NCBI GenBank assembly: GCA_039619475.1
Contig: CM077115.1
Span: 443,456,792-443,520,791 of the forward strand
DNA from: Icerya purchasi
Taxonomy: Eukaryota > Arthropoda > Insecta > Hemiptera > Monophlebidae
Direction of reading: 5' to 3'
DNA: 64,000 nt
How positions within the stretch are numbered: the stretch's first letter is position 1; every line of letters begins with the position of its first letter. Below, one piece after another: positions 12,135-25,471 of this stretch. The notes under the pieces were generated by a model. That model did no database searches. It was not told where the DNA came from and saw only the letters and a program-made list of their open reading frames with translations. The position numbers were made by a program, and so were the translations under genes.

Positions 12135-12893
12135 CTGGTTTAATTTTATAAATTTAGATAAGACAAAAATACTATCTACAGACGAAACTAAAACAAGAAT
12201 TACAATAGACAAGACAGAAATCGAAAAGGCAGAGAGTATAATTTATTTAGGACAACTAATATCTCTAAAAAATAAAACGAAAAAAGAAGTACAGCGTAGA
12301 ATCGCACTCACTTGGAAAAAGGTACTGGTCGCTGAAACATATTTTTAAGGGGGACCTTACAGAAATGAACTAAAAAGGGGAATTCTAAACGCGTGCGTCC
12401 TGCCTACCTTAACATATGGAGGTCTGACACATGGACAATAACAAATAATATCATGAATAAAATTAAGATATGTGTCAAAACGCATTGGAGAGATCTATGA
12501 TTGGAGTTAAATTAAGAGACAAAATAAACTCAAAAAAAAAAAAAAAATCAAAAACAAATTAAAAGTTAAAGACAATTTCACATGGGCAATAAGAAAGGAA
12601 AATATGGGATTGGGCAGGACATATTTTGCAAGAATGGATTCCACAAGATGGACTAAAAAAATAACAGATTGGACAATATAGGCGAAGAGAAAAAGAGGAA
12701 GACCGGAAAACAGGTGGGAAGATAGTTTCGCTAAAATGTTAAAGCACAAACAATACCATCAGGTGGCTTATGACAGACTAGAGTAGGCTCGGTTGAGGGA
12801 GGCCTTTGCTCGTTTTCAGGGCTAAATTAAATTATACAATAGTTTATTTACTCTTCAATGTATAAATTGTGTAACGTTATATCACTAAGGCTA

Positions 12894-12935
<42 letters not shown>
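12135..12935 (+). mobile_element. RTE-like LINE, 3' part of reverse transcriptase, frameshifted
   Basis: Across frames the plus strand reads as the C-terminal third of an RTE-type reverse transcriptase. It begins LDKTKIL and continues through YLGQLISLKNKTKKEVQRRI, a tryptophan-rich W..WSLKHIFK, LNACVLPTLTYG, ERSMIGV.LRDKI, WAGHI, RGRPENRW and a final LREAFA. At least four frameshifts or stops interrupt it. It ends in a (TAA)n tail (12894-12935), the microsatellite tail expected of RTE elements. It is 5'-truncated and inactive. Confidence 0.7.
12894..12935. repeat. (TAA)n microsatellite, LINE tail
   Basis: Uninterrupted TAA trinucleotides that form the 3' terminus of the RTE-like copy to the left. 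Confidence 0.9.
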
Positions 12936-12936
<1 letters not shown>

Positions 12937-15105
12937 CTTTGTAAACTATGTAATATGTACAATTGTACAAACTACAAATAAATAAGTGAAATGAAAATAT
13001 AAAATTTCGTTAAACGTAGTACAAGCGAAAATGTATGTATGTGTGTATGTGGGATCATGTAGTCGATCAGGGATTAATATGTTACTACGCGTCAAGCCGT
13101 ATGAACGCTACATTAGCGGAAATAGTTGTGACTGGTCACCGAGAAAACAAAGAAAGAAATTATCGAAAAGATGGAGAGTCAGTCACTGTTTTACCTTTCT
13201 CTGGAATTAGTTCTGACCTCTCCAGATTGTGGCAAAAATATTAGTAACAATTAAGTCGTCAGTGACACATTACGATCGTGTTATTAATTGATTCGGTAAA
13301 AACTTTTTCGTGAACGTGAAGTTCCAAGTATCCCAAGTAAGAAACATTTGCGGAACTTCAGCAGGAGTGAAATCTCCTCACGCAGAATTAAAGGATTCTA
13401 CCGATTATCGATTGCAGTCTCGGCCACCCGAAAGATGTCGGAGCATCAATCCAACGACAACAGCGATACGTACAATTTTTTGTATTACATCTGAATAATC
13501 CGTTTTATTCTCGACAAATATGTGAATTTATTAATTGCGAATTTTCCGCGGCCGGCTACTTAAGATTGCTACAGGCAAGTGTTTAATACAAATATTAAAA
13601 AAAGAAACTTCGTATCATTATCATTATTATCAAAAATAATAATAATTTAATAATATAATTTTACGGCCACGCGTAAGGCTGTGGTGGCATCCTCCTTCAG
13701 GGACCAACGATAACGTTACAACTAGACTGTACAAATACGAGTAGATAGTCACAATGCCCCGACTAGAGTGGTAGAACACAAGGATGATCACTGTGCCAAC
13801 ACCGGGGGAAAAAAAGTGTAAGTAAATAGCGTTCTAAATCAAGTAAAACATACGATCAGAGAATAAGGGTTGTAAACTGTATGTTTTCTTCCACTCTTTT
13901 TTATTAACAAGAAAACAATATAGTTCACTTAATGAAACATCAGTGAAGCCAAGTTGAACGACGACTCTCGTTTATCATTGATCTTCTGGGGCTAAACCAC
14001 TTGGCCAAAGTGGACTGCTTCACCGAATAAAAAAAACTCCGTGTTCACCCCTTTACAGCTGTTCGAAAGCGGACACACACAACAAACGCAGTCTATTCTC
14101 GTCTTCTTAATGCACACAAGTGTTGTTCTTTCTTTCTATCGTGAAGTAAAACGAATAGGAAGATTTGTTTTGTTAAGCACACGGGACGTGTTTCGCTCCT
14201 CTTAATTCTAATCAATTACAACGAACTGAATAATGAAACCATTTGTAATTGAAAGAGGGCAGTATAAATAAAATACGTTCACTCATAATTGATCTTTTAA
14301 AACCCGTTTTCAAACACACGTCAGAAAAAGCAAGTTCCGATCGTAAATCATGTGCATTATTTCTCCTATCCAGAATCGTAAATTGACCCCAGTTCCTCTA
14401 AAATCCATACTGATCGCAGAAAAGCTCTCATCTTACGTATGCGAGACGCACGAAATTACCATCCGTTTTATTTTGAGGCTCGCATTAAACTGCGTTAAAC
14501 GATTATCAACCACTACCGATGATACGGTACAAAAAAATACGCTACCCACATAAGCAATTAAAAATAGTGGAGCGCAATCCAGTTTTCATAGAGCATTTAT
14601 TAAAAGTTTCTAAAAATAACGAAGAAACTCGGTTCAAATCCTCCGAAAGTACGGAAAAATAAAAATTACACTTTAGGAAAAATTGAAAAAGTTTCTATAT
14701 CTCCGCAGCAATTCCGAAATATTATTTTTCGGACGTGATGGTGTGTGGCTGTTAATCGACCAGTCCATTAAAAAAAAACGAAAAAGAAGAATTTCCACAT
14801 CCCGACCCCCAGTCAAGGAAAAATATATCCAAATTTTTTCTCGAATTTTTATTATTAATATAATTATCAAAAACTAATACTAGAACTTACACAAACTTAT
14901 TTCATGAGCGCAGCCTCGCCCCTCGGTGTTCGCTTCCATTCGAACTATTAATTTTACACGGTGCTAGTGTGATAGCTGTACACTTCGGTTAGTTTGTCGC
15001 AATACCGGTCGATCAATCTTTTTAATTCGTTTTAAAGGAGTTTTTTTGCCACCTGTCTGATTTTATCGGCAAAATGGAAAAAACAATTCGACCGTAAACA
15101 ATAAG
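12936..15105. other. No recognisable gene
   Basis: AT-rich DNA with several 60-70 codon frames that look like chance. Around 13674 'aggctgtggtggcatcc' resembles 4527 'aggctgtgcggtggcatccc', hinting at a dispersed repeat of unknown nature. Confidence 0.4.
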
Positions 15106-15770
15106 AATCTCAACGGAAAAAGATACTGGGGTTATTACAGATTCTCTGACTACCATAAAAAGTCTACGAAATAATAACGCGAAAGAGAATCAATCGCGCA
15201 AAAAATTCAAAAGACTCTGCTATTGCTAGACCAGAAGGGTTACCGGATCGAGTTTCTGTGGATCCCTGCACATACTCAGATCCCAGGGAATGAGCGCGCG
15301 AATTTAGAAGCTCGGTCTGCTATGTTATAAATCTCAAGGCCCAACAACGCTCGATACGTACCTACAAGAACGAATAACTGAGCAGTGGAGCAAAAAGAGT
15401 GAATATCCAAAACTAAATCTTACGCCAAATAAAGCTAACGTTCGAACCATGATGGCCGCCGACTGAGAGCCCACGTGTGTCGAATACACAACGATCAATC
15501 GGCTAAGAATAGGGCATATAAAAGTCATGACACCACATACTGCAAAGGACAACTCCCCATTAAGCGTATGTCCATACTATGCAGAATTAAAATATCCCTT
15601 AGTACAACATATCACGAATGCCGCAGTTTTAATGCAGTGTTTGCCTAAGCAATTCCATATCGTTAGCAAAAATATTAAACAACAAATCATATATAACACT
15701 TTGGAGAAGTACATTCGTTGGGTGGTAAGTAGCCTAGACAGCTCTCACCGTGATAACCTTAGTAGTTAAA
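15106..15770 (+). pseudogene. Decayed LINE with RNase H domain and C-terminal tail
   Basis: Across frames this reads as an RNase H domain and the conserved tail of an RNase H-bearing LINE. TDSLTTIKSL (about 15136) matches the third acidic motif, and FLWIPAHTQIPGNERANLEA (about 15250) is the terminal helix region, with Asn in place of the usual catalytic Asp. It is followed by a QERITEQW helix, then INRLRIGH (about 15500) and a degraded zinc-knuckle-like tail. In-frame stops and frameshifts occur. It is a different family from the I-like copies at 40 kb and resembles the fragment at 62.4-62.9 kb in its RLRIGH-type tail. Confidence 0.6.
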
Positions 15771-18700
15771 AACGGTAATTCAATGGGTAAAAAAAAAGAA
15801 CAGGACGTAAAATAAGTTTCAGAATGCGAGCTGCTTTAAAGTATAAATCCCGCGCTGATCTCCCCAGAAACCCCCCGGGAAACCGAAAAATATGAAAAAG
15901 GGGAAATTAAAATGATACCCCCCAATTGTTATGTACACCTGTGCTCGGTAAATGCGAAGGCGGAAAATATGTAAAAAGAGGAAATCACAAACAGAAAATA
16001 TTTTTAATTTTTACACATTTAGAATAATACCCTTAAAAAAAAAAAAAAACATACAAAGATTATAAATAATCTTAAATGACGGATATCTTCCTGTTCTTAC
16101 AAATTAAAGTTTTAATTTAAAACGTCTAGAGATTTCCCGATGCGCAACTGATACTCTCATTAAGCATCATCGCAAGTCTGTTTTGTTCACAATTCGGGAA
16201 AGTTATAGAGCAATTGATCATTATTTAATATCGACGAACGGAATTTCTGACAAAATGAACTCCAGAAAAAAAAATTAATCGGTATATAATCATAAGAAAA
16301 AGCAGCACATGAAACAACGAACGGCCGTTGTTCTTTCGGTAAAATAATTATTCGAAAGAAATACGAGGATAATAAACTTTAACGCGAGCGTCATTTTCAG
16401 ATGAAATTATCTTTATTAACAGTACACCGTGTGACCCAATTATAAATTATTACGATTATTTGGGTTTATTGCCCTCGACGATAGAGCATGAGCACAATTA
16501 ATGTTTACTTTTGCGCCGTGCATACAGCGACAGAAACAGTTACATGTGTCAGTTTAGTTGGTTTTTTTTTTTTTTTTGTTTTTTAATGCGCTATATTCAT
16601 ATGACCGTTTTTTTTTTTATTGCTGTGACGAAAATCATCTTGCCGAGTTCAAATTATATAATATTTTACAAAGACCTGAGATTGGTGCTTTTTAACTGTT
16701 TCTATTAATTTTTTATAAGTAGGCGATTTATTTTTTTAATTTCCAATATTTAATATTTTATTAAGCCATATTTAACCAGTCTGAAGGTAAATCGTACTGC
16801 GAACGTTATACGTCTACACAAATAATCGACAAAAAACTCATACTAGCTCCGGACGGAAAATCTCAAATTATATACTCGTTAGATTAAAAACTCACAATAC
16901 TGACACATGAAGCGATCCGTATAATATAGCTAGTAAACTAAAAAAATTTCACATAGAAATTCGAAATCTAAGTAATTTTACAGAATGATGTGCTCCGCCG
17001 AGCAGTACACAAAACACAGGTTGCTCAGAAAACTTTAATCCGAAAATCCAAAATTTCGTGCGTCGCGTGCAACTTAATCAAACTCTCAACCAACTGTTAC
17101 GTACTTTTACACAAATTTCAAAAGGATTTTTTTTAAATTAAAATTAAAATTAAAATTAAAAAATTTTTTTATTAACCTTTTCTTTTATTAAGAAATTTTG
17201 TGACTATTTTTTTTCAAAATTTTCGTTTTTTTCCTAATTTAAATCAACGCATTTTTACGCAAAGCAAAAAACTATATAAACTGCCTAAATGCGGCACAAG
17301 AACAAATAATTATTTGTATAAAAATAAACACTACACTCTTTAAAAACGAAAAAAAAAAAAAAAAAAAATCGAGAAATAACGCTTTTTAAATATGACTCTG
17401 CAACTAACTTGTTGAATAATTGACTCTATTGTTAGCCTGCAATTAGCGCAGTTTCGATTCCTCTATATTAAAAATTTTCATTTTAATATTTTTCTTAATT
17501 TAAGCTAGAATAATGAATAAATAATTATAAACACGAATTGTTAAACATTCATAATGAATATTAAATAATGAATTCTAAAAACGTCGTTTTGGGGAAAAAA
17601 GAAAAGAAAAGAAATACTAGTGTAAAGATAAAGTCGATCGCAATTTATACATGTATGGAATCTAAATTTGAAGAAGCCCTAAATTTTTTTAGCATATCTA
17701 TTTATATTTATTTAATACCTATTTATTTTTATAATTATTCACTATTTTACGTTACTAACGAATCAACAAAGAGAAAAGCTTATTTTTTGCCGTGTTACTA
17801 GAAAACCAAGTGCATATTATTTTCTAAATATTATAATAGAATTTTCAAAGCATTTTTATATTTAATCTAATTACATTCACATCATATTTTCTCGTATTGG
17901 TAAAATATTAAATGTTTCGTAGCATGACTTTTTTTTAAATTATTTTATTTGTGAAAATATTAAACTAATAATCTGTTTTCTGTTATACAAAAGTGCAAAA
18001 AAATTCTATATTACTACTAGCTGTTTGAAAAAAGACATCATAGGAAGAAAAATGAAATTGAAAAATAAAAAAAAAACAAAAAAAAAAAACAAAAAAACTA
18101 ATCTTCAAAAAATAAATCACCATGAAATAAAATACTAGAAATGAAATAAACGGTATTCGTATAAATATACGGGTTGTTTTTGCTTTCGGACTTTTTCACT
18201 TATCGACATTCACAACATACAAAATGCTACAATCATGTTTAATATATATAAACAGAAATATCACATTATTAATCAACTTTCAAAACAGATCACTCATTGT
18301 TTTTTTAATTTTTATTTAAATGTAAAGACATAATTAATTGAAGTAGTTTTTATTTAACATATATCTGCATATATTATTTTAGTTTTCTTCGTTTAAATTT
18401 TATATAATATAAGAAAAATAAAAATAAAATAATTTTCAGTTTGTAGCATTGAAGGTATTCATAATTTTTTTTTCTTTTAGGGATTTTTCAGTGCAATGAT
18501 TACTTTGAATAGTTAAAACTTATTAAATTATTAAATGTAAAGTGTTTTTAATAGTAATTTCAAAAGGTGGTTCTTTTTTTTTGGGGGGGGGGGCATACAA
18601 TCATCGTTGACCCAACAAGGAATACGTAACTTGTAAAACAGTATTCCAGGGCACTTAAAAGGATGGGATTATCCAGAAACTGGATAAGAGGTTAGAAGAT

Positions 18701-19735
18701 ACCACAGATAATTACAGAACAACCGCAGTGTACGAGCCCTAACCGTAAGGTTTTTTTAGTGACCCAACAGTACAGACTTTTTGAAAGCTTGCTAGACTAG
18801 AAAGACATTTTTTATTTCACACGGTTGCTAAATAAGCACTAATTGTCCGAATTCAGGAAGGGGTCGGAACATCACCGAAGACCACCATTGTCAACATTTA
18901 CGTTCCCGACGATTCTGACATAGCTTATAACCCACAATACAAACCATTTATGACCGCACCGAATATGTATGTAGTTGCAGTATGGGCCTTAAAGTCGAAA
19001 CCGAAATTTGCTAATCCCCTCGTTATTCATAACTTAAAGCGTGGTATAACTCAATTTTAATCAGATTAAAATAATTATATAAATCAATAAATCACCGACT
19101 ACTACTAACAGAGCCAAAATCGGCATAAAAAATGCAGATATATTTATTTTTTAATTTTCTTACAATTTTTATAAATTGTTCCCCGATAAAAGATAATCAC
19201 GTTTTGTTAAGTGAGCTAATTAAGAAGTTCCATTAAGAGCGCCCCAAACGTAAACAGACAGGAAAATGAAAATTAGAAATTTTCTTAACACTAATTTTCC
19301 AGAGCAGTCTTGTATTTTTTGCAATATTCTATCAAAGACTTCTTACATTCTAAGTAGCTGTTCGCATAAAGTGACGTTTAGATTTGGATTTAGATTTGTT
19401 TCTTGTATTAAATCGACCGCTCTTTGGGAGCCCTCCAGGCGCGGTACCCTGGACCGGTTTGTTCAAGACAAGGACTATGTTTAAGCCACCTTTTCTAGCC
19501 TCTCCCTCTGACGTGTGGCAAGCGGGGCGAACCTTAAATATAGCTGCTTACAGACAGAAACTGCTATCGGAAATGCTTGCCGTCTTGTATCTTCAGGATA
19601 TTAACGACCAGCAGATTCAGCCGCCTGCTAATATACAGCTACGACTATGAACTTCCAGTGAATTCGCACTCGTTTCCGAAACCGCGCTCTCTCGCTGCAG
19701 AACTCTAATCACACAATAGAAAGAGAGACTAATAT
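15771..19735. other. No recognisable gene
   Basis: Very AT-rich, with an (AAATT)n run near 17136-17160 and numerous poly-A and poly-T tracts. A T-run followed by a G-run near 18575 resembles the junctions seen at LINE 3' ends, but the adjacent sequence does not match them. A phrase near 18870-18960 translates as TTIVNIYVPDDSDIAYNP, loosely like a LINE endonuclease, and is too short to call. Confidence 0.4.
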
Positions 19736-19739
19736 AAGT

Positions 19740-20712
19740 GCCATACAGTTTATACATCAGACTTGCATTGCGGTGATGACTGTGTAATATTAGCTCACAC
19801 CGTGAATAAACTGCAAGCTCTTTTTATATGCTTTAACTCATTAGGATTAGACCGTTAATAGCGGAAAGACTAAGGTACTAGTACAGACTGTAAGGAAAAA
19901 TACAACCTGTGAAACACCTGTTCAGATACAGGGAACAGATATCGAAGCGGTTAAAAGTTTTCCGTACCTTGCAAGTACGCTAACCGAATCAGGACTCTTG
20001 GATATGGAAATTGAGCGCAGATGCAGCAAAACTTCTGTAGCGGTGTCCATGCTCGGCAAACGAGTCTTTAATAATTAATATTTTAATTTTTAGGCGCAAA
20101 ACTGACGGTATACCGAGCCGTGATAATTCCTAGTCTACTCTACGGATGTGATACTTGGACGGTGTACAGAAGGCATATGAAGATACTTGAGCAATTTCAG
20201 CAACGCTTATTATGGCGTGTATTGCGCATTCACTGGAAACGAGTTTTGTTTCTAATGCAGAAAATTACGACGCGCAAATCATGTAGAAAAAACGATCTAC
20301 AAGATGCAGCTACGCTGGATAGGGCACATTGTGCGTATGGAAAATTCCAGAATGCCCAAAAAGATACTCCATATGGGGAGAACTTATTATTGGTAACGGG
20401 AAGAAAGCAAGACCTCGAAGACACTTCAAAGACCAAATTACAGAATTGATGAAATTTTCCCAGATAACATTGGAGAGATTTATGTTCAAACAAACTCGAT
20501 AAAATTGTGGAAAATAGGAAAAATGCGATCAAGTCATAAGATCGGTACAAACATCAGCAGCAACGTGTTCCATTTGCGGACCTATCTGCAGAGCAAGAAT
20601 AGGACACTGTGGTTACGCACATGGGAACACACTTGTAGTCAAATTTACGATATATATAAGACCAACTCGGATATACTATAGTGTCTGTCTAATAATAATA
20701 ATAATAATAATA
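19740..20712 (+). mobile_element. LINE reverse transcriptase C-terminal half, decayed, (TAA)n tail
   Basis: Starting at CGDDCVILAH (about 19757, a variant of the catalytic YADD box), the plus strand continues through GKTKVLVQT, IEAVKSFPYL and KTSVAVSMLGKRVF. After a short AT insert come VIIPSLLYGCDTW, ILEQFQQRLLWRVLRIHWK, LRWIGHIVRM and KQ.RPRRHFKDQ. A C-terminal zinc-finger-like CSICGPICRARIG...H segment follows at about 20565. Frameshifts are frequent. The copy ends in a TAA repeat at 20691-20712. The tail type fits RTE, CR1 or L2-like clades; I do not assign one. Confidence 0.68.
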
Positions 20713-23700
20713 ACATCAAAGAGGTTAACTTTTTCAGGTTACTAGCGTGTTACTATTTAGTCGCGCGAATTCTTCAAATTTTTGAAGATCTAAACATTTT
20801 GATACTCGGAATAATTTCAGTAAACAGAAGACTCGTGTAAAGCGAATGGAGAATTTGATATTGCCGAAGGGTGACAAATAAGGATAGGACAACAACGGCG
20901 AGTTGAAAACGCATGAAGAAAGAAAAATTATCAGCGGTTCGAAAGAACGAGTCGGTTCAAGTTTATTATTCGGATAGTTTAAACTTGAAAAGAGAATAGA
21001 CTGAAAAAACACGACTAGACTGAGATGAAATACACGCAAAGAGTCGTTGTAATCAAAAGAGAAAGGAGGCAGACAAATAAGAAGGTGCGAGGAAGAGTAC
21101 AAGTTTGGATGACTCCGATACCATTCGCGTTCAGCTTGTTTCACGCAAATAAGGGGAACACGGACAGGGCGCTTAAAAGGCGATCAATAATAACGGGATT
21201 GTAAACATTTAAAATAAATAAATAAATAAATAGGAAAAAATTGTAGCAAAAGTAAAAGTAGGTGAAGAAATTATGGAAGAAGTAAAAGAACGCGAACATA
21301 CATTTAGCCAAGAAGGTGAAAACGACAGTATCGAAAAGACGTGAAGAAGAGGAATGCTGAATAGGTAGAAAACGACTTTAACGAGTCGGTGGTGAGATGG
21401 ATACTTAATTTTTGAGGCGAAATCAATTATTGTACTAATTAGAAATATGAACTTTGAAAAGAAACTAAAAACCGAATAGAGGTTTAAACGACTCAGGAAA
21501 AAGATGTTTAGAAGGAATGAAGAGGATCGATACTCTCGGGGAAATTAAAAACGATGAAGGAATGCAGACCAGCTCGGAGGATAGTGGTAATATCGAGAAA
21601 TAAGAGGAGGCAGCTAACAAAAAAAAAAAAAAAAAAAAAACCCCGTTAATTAGGAGTAGAAGAAAAAAATGTTACAGATGACGCGATTTTTTTTCGTTTC
21701 TATAAGCTTAACCATCTGCAAGGAACAATCTAAGACTAAAGAAAGATGTTAATGGTTAAATTTTAACTAGGTCGGAAGAAAATGACATGAGAAATGTTAT
21801 ATTCGGCAGAGAGAAAAGAGATAATTAGGATATAATCACGATCAAAATAAAAGAAAATCGTTAGCATGTAACGAACAGTATGAAGAGAGAGAGAGAGAGA
21901 ACAAAATTAGGATATGGATGAAACGTAAACAACAAATAGTAGTTAAAAAAATTAAGAAATGCCACAATCTATAAGCGATATCCAGATTATTCCCGAGATC
22001 CTACATACATTCGGTAGTAATTTTTTCAAAAAAATTATTCTACAACTACATTTAAATAAATCATAAAACACTTGATAATAAACGTATAATTCTACAAAAA
22101 TAGCACAATTTTGCCGACTAGTTTCGGCGATATAATTCCACAATCATATGTTACTCTTCATTAATAGTGCCGCCACAATTACGGATGTACATACAACTCG
22201 CGATATTTTTATATTATTATACATTTATTTTATGTTGTGTTCTACGATTTGTTTAAACACAGTTAAAAATACACAAAAATGTTTGACAGTGAAATTGAAT
22301 TATTTTTTCCCGACGGAATTTCTGGGAACTAGCAGCGTCGACAACATCTCCGCTCGGAGGTTTCTCCGCTAATTTTACATCCGTTTTTGAAATATGTGAT
22401 ACGAATCTAAAAAATCTTCAATGACATGCATATTCGGTTAAACATTATTATATATCTGTTGGCTTGCACTGTAATATTCTAGATTATCATTAAGAAGCTT
22501 TTCATCATCCGACTGACGTCGTCATTTAATTCTGCAACTCCAGACTTCAAAACACAATTCTAGAATATCAGAGGTCAAACTTTTGAAAACTCGATGGTGG
22601 TGATCGCGATTACAAGAGTAAATATAGCTTTCCTACGTCATCAAATCAAATACAGAAATCATCACTCCATTACATCTTGGGCTGTCAGACACCTCCCAGA
22701 GAACCCCAGCCCTCCTATACTACCGGCCCTTATGCGCTCCCTGGTCTCGCTTAAGTACCTTCACTCGTCTGGAACTGACTCCCTATGCGCCATCTCAACA
22801 ATAACGGCTTACAATTTTCGAATAATGCCTTCCTCAATAATAATCCTTATCGCTTATTTATTTATTGGAACGAAGTTTTTTTACGCGGCTTGGCAGTAGG
22901 AGTAGAAATCTTCGGGTCACGAAAAAGCGATATGCGTCCTCCAGGTAACCTTCACTTTCTTTCTCTTTCACTCTGTCTCTTTCTATTATATACGTGTGTG
23001 TGTGTGTGTGCAACTATCGAGATTCGAGCAGCAAGCATTGTGCGCGGTCAGCTGTATCACCTCAATTCTAAACACGCGTAAATTTTATTTAAACTTATTT
23101 TCTGTTTTTGTTGTTTTTGTTTTAATTCATACTGGATTTATATATTGTGTGTCATTTTTTTAACTGTATACTTTATGAATGACTTTATACTTGTATATCT
23201 ACCAAAAAGAGAAAGGAACTACGTTCCTACCGGGTGTCTAGACACCATACTTCTCCCTTTTTTTACTTAATAAGGGTGTACACAGCAGCAAGAAATCAAT
23301 GGCAGTGTATACATGAGATCTTTATATATGTATATATTATAAATGCAGAACAATACATATGCTATAAGCAGAACACGGACACTAATATACTACACACACT
23401 TTAACATATACACATTCATACACTAATCACATATAACATATACTTACCCATACATATACATATTCATACATTCACCAAGCAGCACATAAGAATACACATG
23501 TGCCATGTAACGAATTAATATCATTTTATACAAATGATCAATACAAAACAAGTTTATTCCATATCTACATAAAACACGCCTTCTCAGTAATTACTTATTG
23601 TATACGCACGTTCACATATACGCACACACATATACACACCGATTATATTACACAACACGTATGAGCCCACGGCACAGACGGACGCATATACCATATATAA

Positions 23701-24668
23701 CACACGAAGCGAATTAATATAAGTTATAAAATTATTCGTATATCGCTATTGTATCTTCTTAAAAGAAAAAGAAAAAAGTTTTTAACACCATTACACTAAA
23801 CTTTTCCCTCCAATTCTCGTGTCTTCAACGTGAGCGGGCCACATTTAAAAGAAGAAAATAAGTAAAATAAAACCAAATTTACCTGAAGTCGGACTTTTCC
23901 GGAGATTAATTAGATGAAAATGAATGAGGTTCTTTTTTGCTGGGAAAATCCCCAAAATCCACTTTTCACTTTATTATTTATTTTCTTTTTACTATTAACA
24001 TAGAGGCAAAGAAACATAAAAGAAGCAAAAAAAATTAATGTAAATAGTAAAGGAAAAGGAAATTTATAAAAAGGAAGGTTCTGACAGTTCGCTTAAATAT
24101 CGGTAAGCGGAAATAGAGGCGAACGTGTTAAATGATGAAACTGAATGGCAAGAACGAAGAGACGGAGTAAGGGGGAATTCAAAGAGTAGACATAAAACAC
24201 AAGCTGTAAAAAGAAAAATGCATAAAAAAAAAATTAACTAAATAACTTTAAAAAAACGGAATATTTTTAAATAATTGTTATAAAAGCAAAAATGCGGCGA
24301 CCTCGAACTTACTGTCTAGTGTCTAGCAGCATAACTACATACACAATGGTGATAACGTTGATAAAGTGTTAGCGTAGAAGGGCGTTTTGGAGATGTACTC
24401 CTGCTAAAACCTCAATTAATCATAATGCATTTAGCTGCAGAATATCACACGCAACCACCTTAAATAGGAAACATTTAATAATAATAAAAAAAGCGCGAAC
24501 ATTTCATACCAATTAGAACGTCGTAAAAACCCGTACACACACACAGTCTCCGCCTAAGACGTACACACCAAACCGACTGGCACATTCGCCTAATACGACC
24601 AAAATGCATTTTACAAACACGCTTTTTTTGTTGTTTTTTTCCAATTATTTAGGCTCGTCATCAATATA
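20713..24668. other. No recognisable gene
   Basis: AT-rich DNA with short (GA)n near 21884, (TG)n near 22998, poly-A at about 21622-21640 and a cryptic CA/TA-rich stretch at 23320-23700. A palindrome 'ggtgtctagacacc' lies at about 23236. A minus-strand open frame of 136 codons at 20734-21144 lacks recognisable motifs and may be a badly decayed LINE. Confidence 0.4.
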
Positions 24669-25469
24669 CAAGGGGGCGTTCAAAAAGACTGTCTCACCAC
24701 TGCCGAGAGCCAAACGACGACTCGCGCGCACTCTTTGGTAGTCTTATGAATTTCTGCAGTCGAACTATTCTCAGTTCAATTTTCATAACGATCGGCTATA
24801 GAATAGTTCGTGTCGTAGCGCGGTTCGAAGTTGACGTGTACTTTAGTCGCCCTCCAAAGTTTAATCGATAGTACAGTGATTTATACTACGCCATTAAATT
24901 TTATGTTTCGCTCAAAAAAAAAAAAGAAAAACTTATAATGAACTTAAAAAGAAACCATTTGCGAACTACAGTCACTGCGACTATGCCACCGATGGTATAT
25001 TTGGAACCCGACAAGAGAGCTGTAAGTTGATGATAAAGCAATATGGTTTGATATATACTCGCCATGTTGCGAAATACAGTCACTGCGACACACTTTATAC
25101 CACGATATCTTGAAGCCGCTTATGAAGGATCACATTCCAAAACCGCGCAGAGATCTCGTCAGCCGCTGGAAGCATATCGTAGCCCGGGTCTGGCCCCGAA
25201 CGACTTTTTCTTATACCTTCCGGTCGTCAAAAGCCAGCTCTGAAAGACGTCGTTTTTCAGATTCGTTTGCGGCTGTATTTAAAGGCGGTTTTTGTCAAAG
25301 AATGGCCCCCCTAGAGAAAGCCTTTAGAAAGTAGCAGGGAACGATAGCATAGGCGCATTTTACTCGGAACGGATTATGTTGTTGAAAGGTAAAATGTCGA
25401 AATGTCTAGAATAAAAAATAAATATTATTTCGGAACAAGTGACAGTCTTTTATTGAACACCACCCCTTG
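24669..25469 (+). mobile_element. Internally deleted mariner-like element, 801 bp
   Basis: The ends are imperfect inverted repeats starting CAAGGGG and containing GACTGTC. They are flanked by TA on both sides (24667-24668 and 25470-25471), the mariner target. Inside, the plus strand keeps a degraded transposase tail: SPGLAPNDFFLIPS (about 25182, the third catalytic motif region) followed by FVKEWPPLEKAFRK (about 25295). The rest of the transposase is missing or unreadable, so this is a defective copy. Confidence 0.6.
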
Positions 25470-25471
25470 TA

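Noticed and set aside
14625..14660. B-box-like 'ggttcaaatcc' suggesting a tRNA
   Set aside because: No A box at the right distance and no foldable cloverleaf.
18575..18620. T-run plus G-run like a LINE 3' junction
   Set aside because: The adjoining sequence does not match the 3' UTRs of the other LINE copies.
18850..19030. Peptide TTIVNIYVPDDSDIAYNP resembling a LINE endonuclease
   Set aside because: Too short and isolated to assign.
20734..21144. 136-codon minus-strand open frame
   Set aside because: No clear motif; the wording hints at an old I-like LINE but the match is too weak to call.
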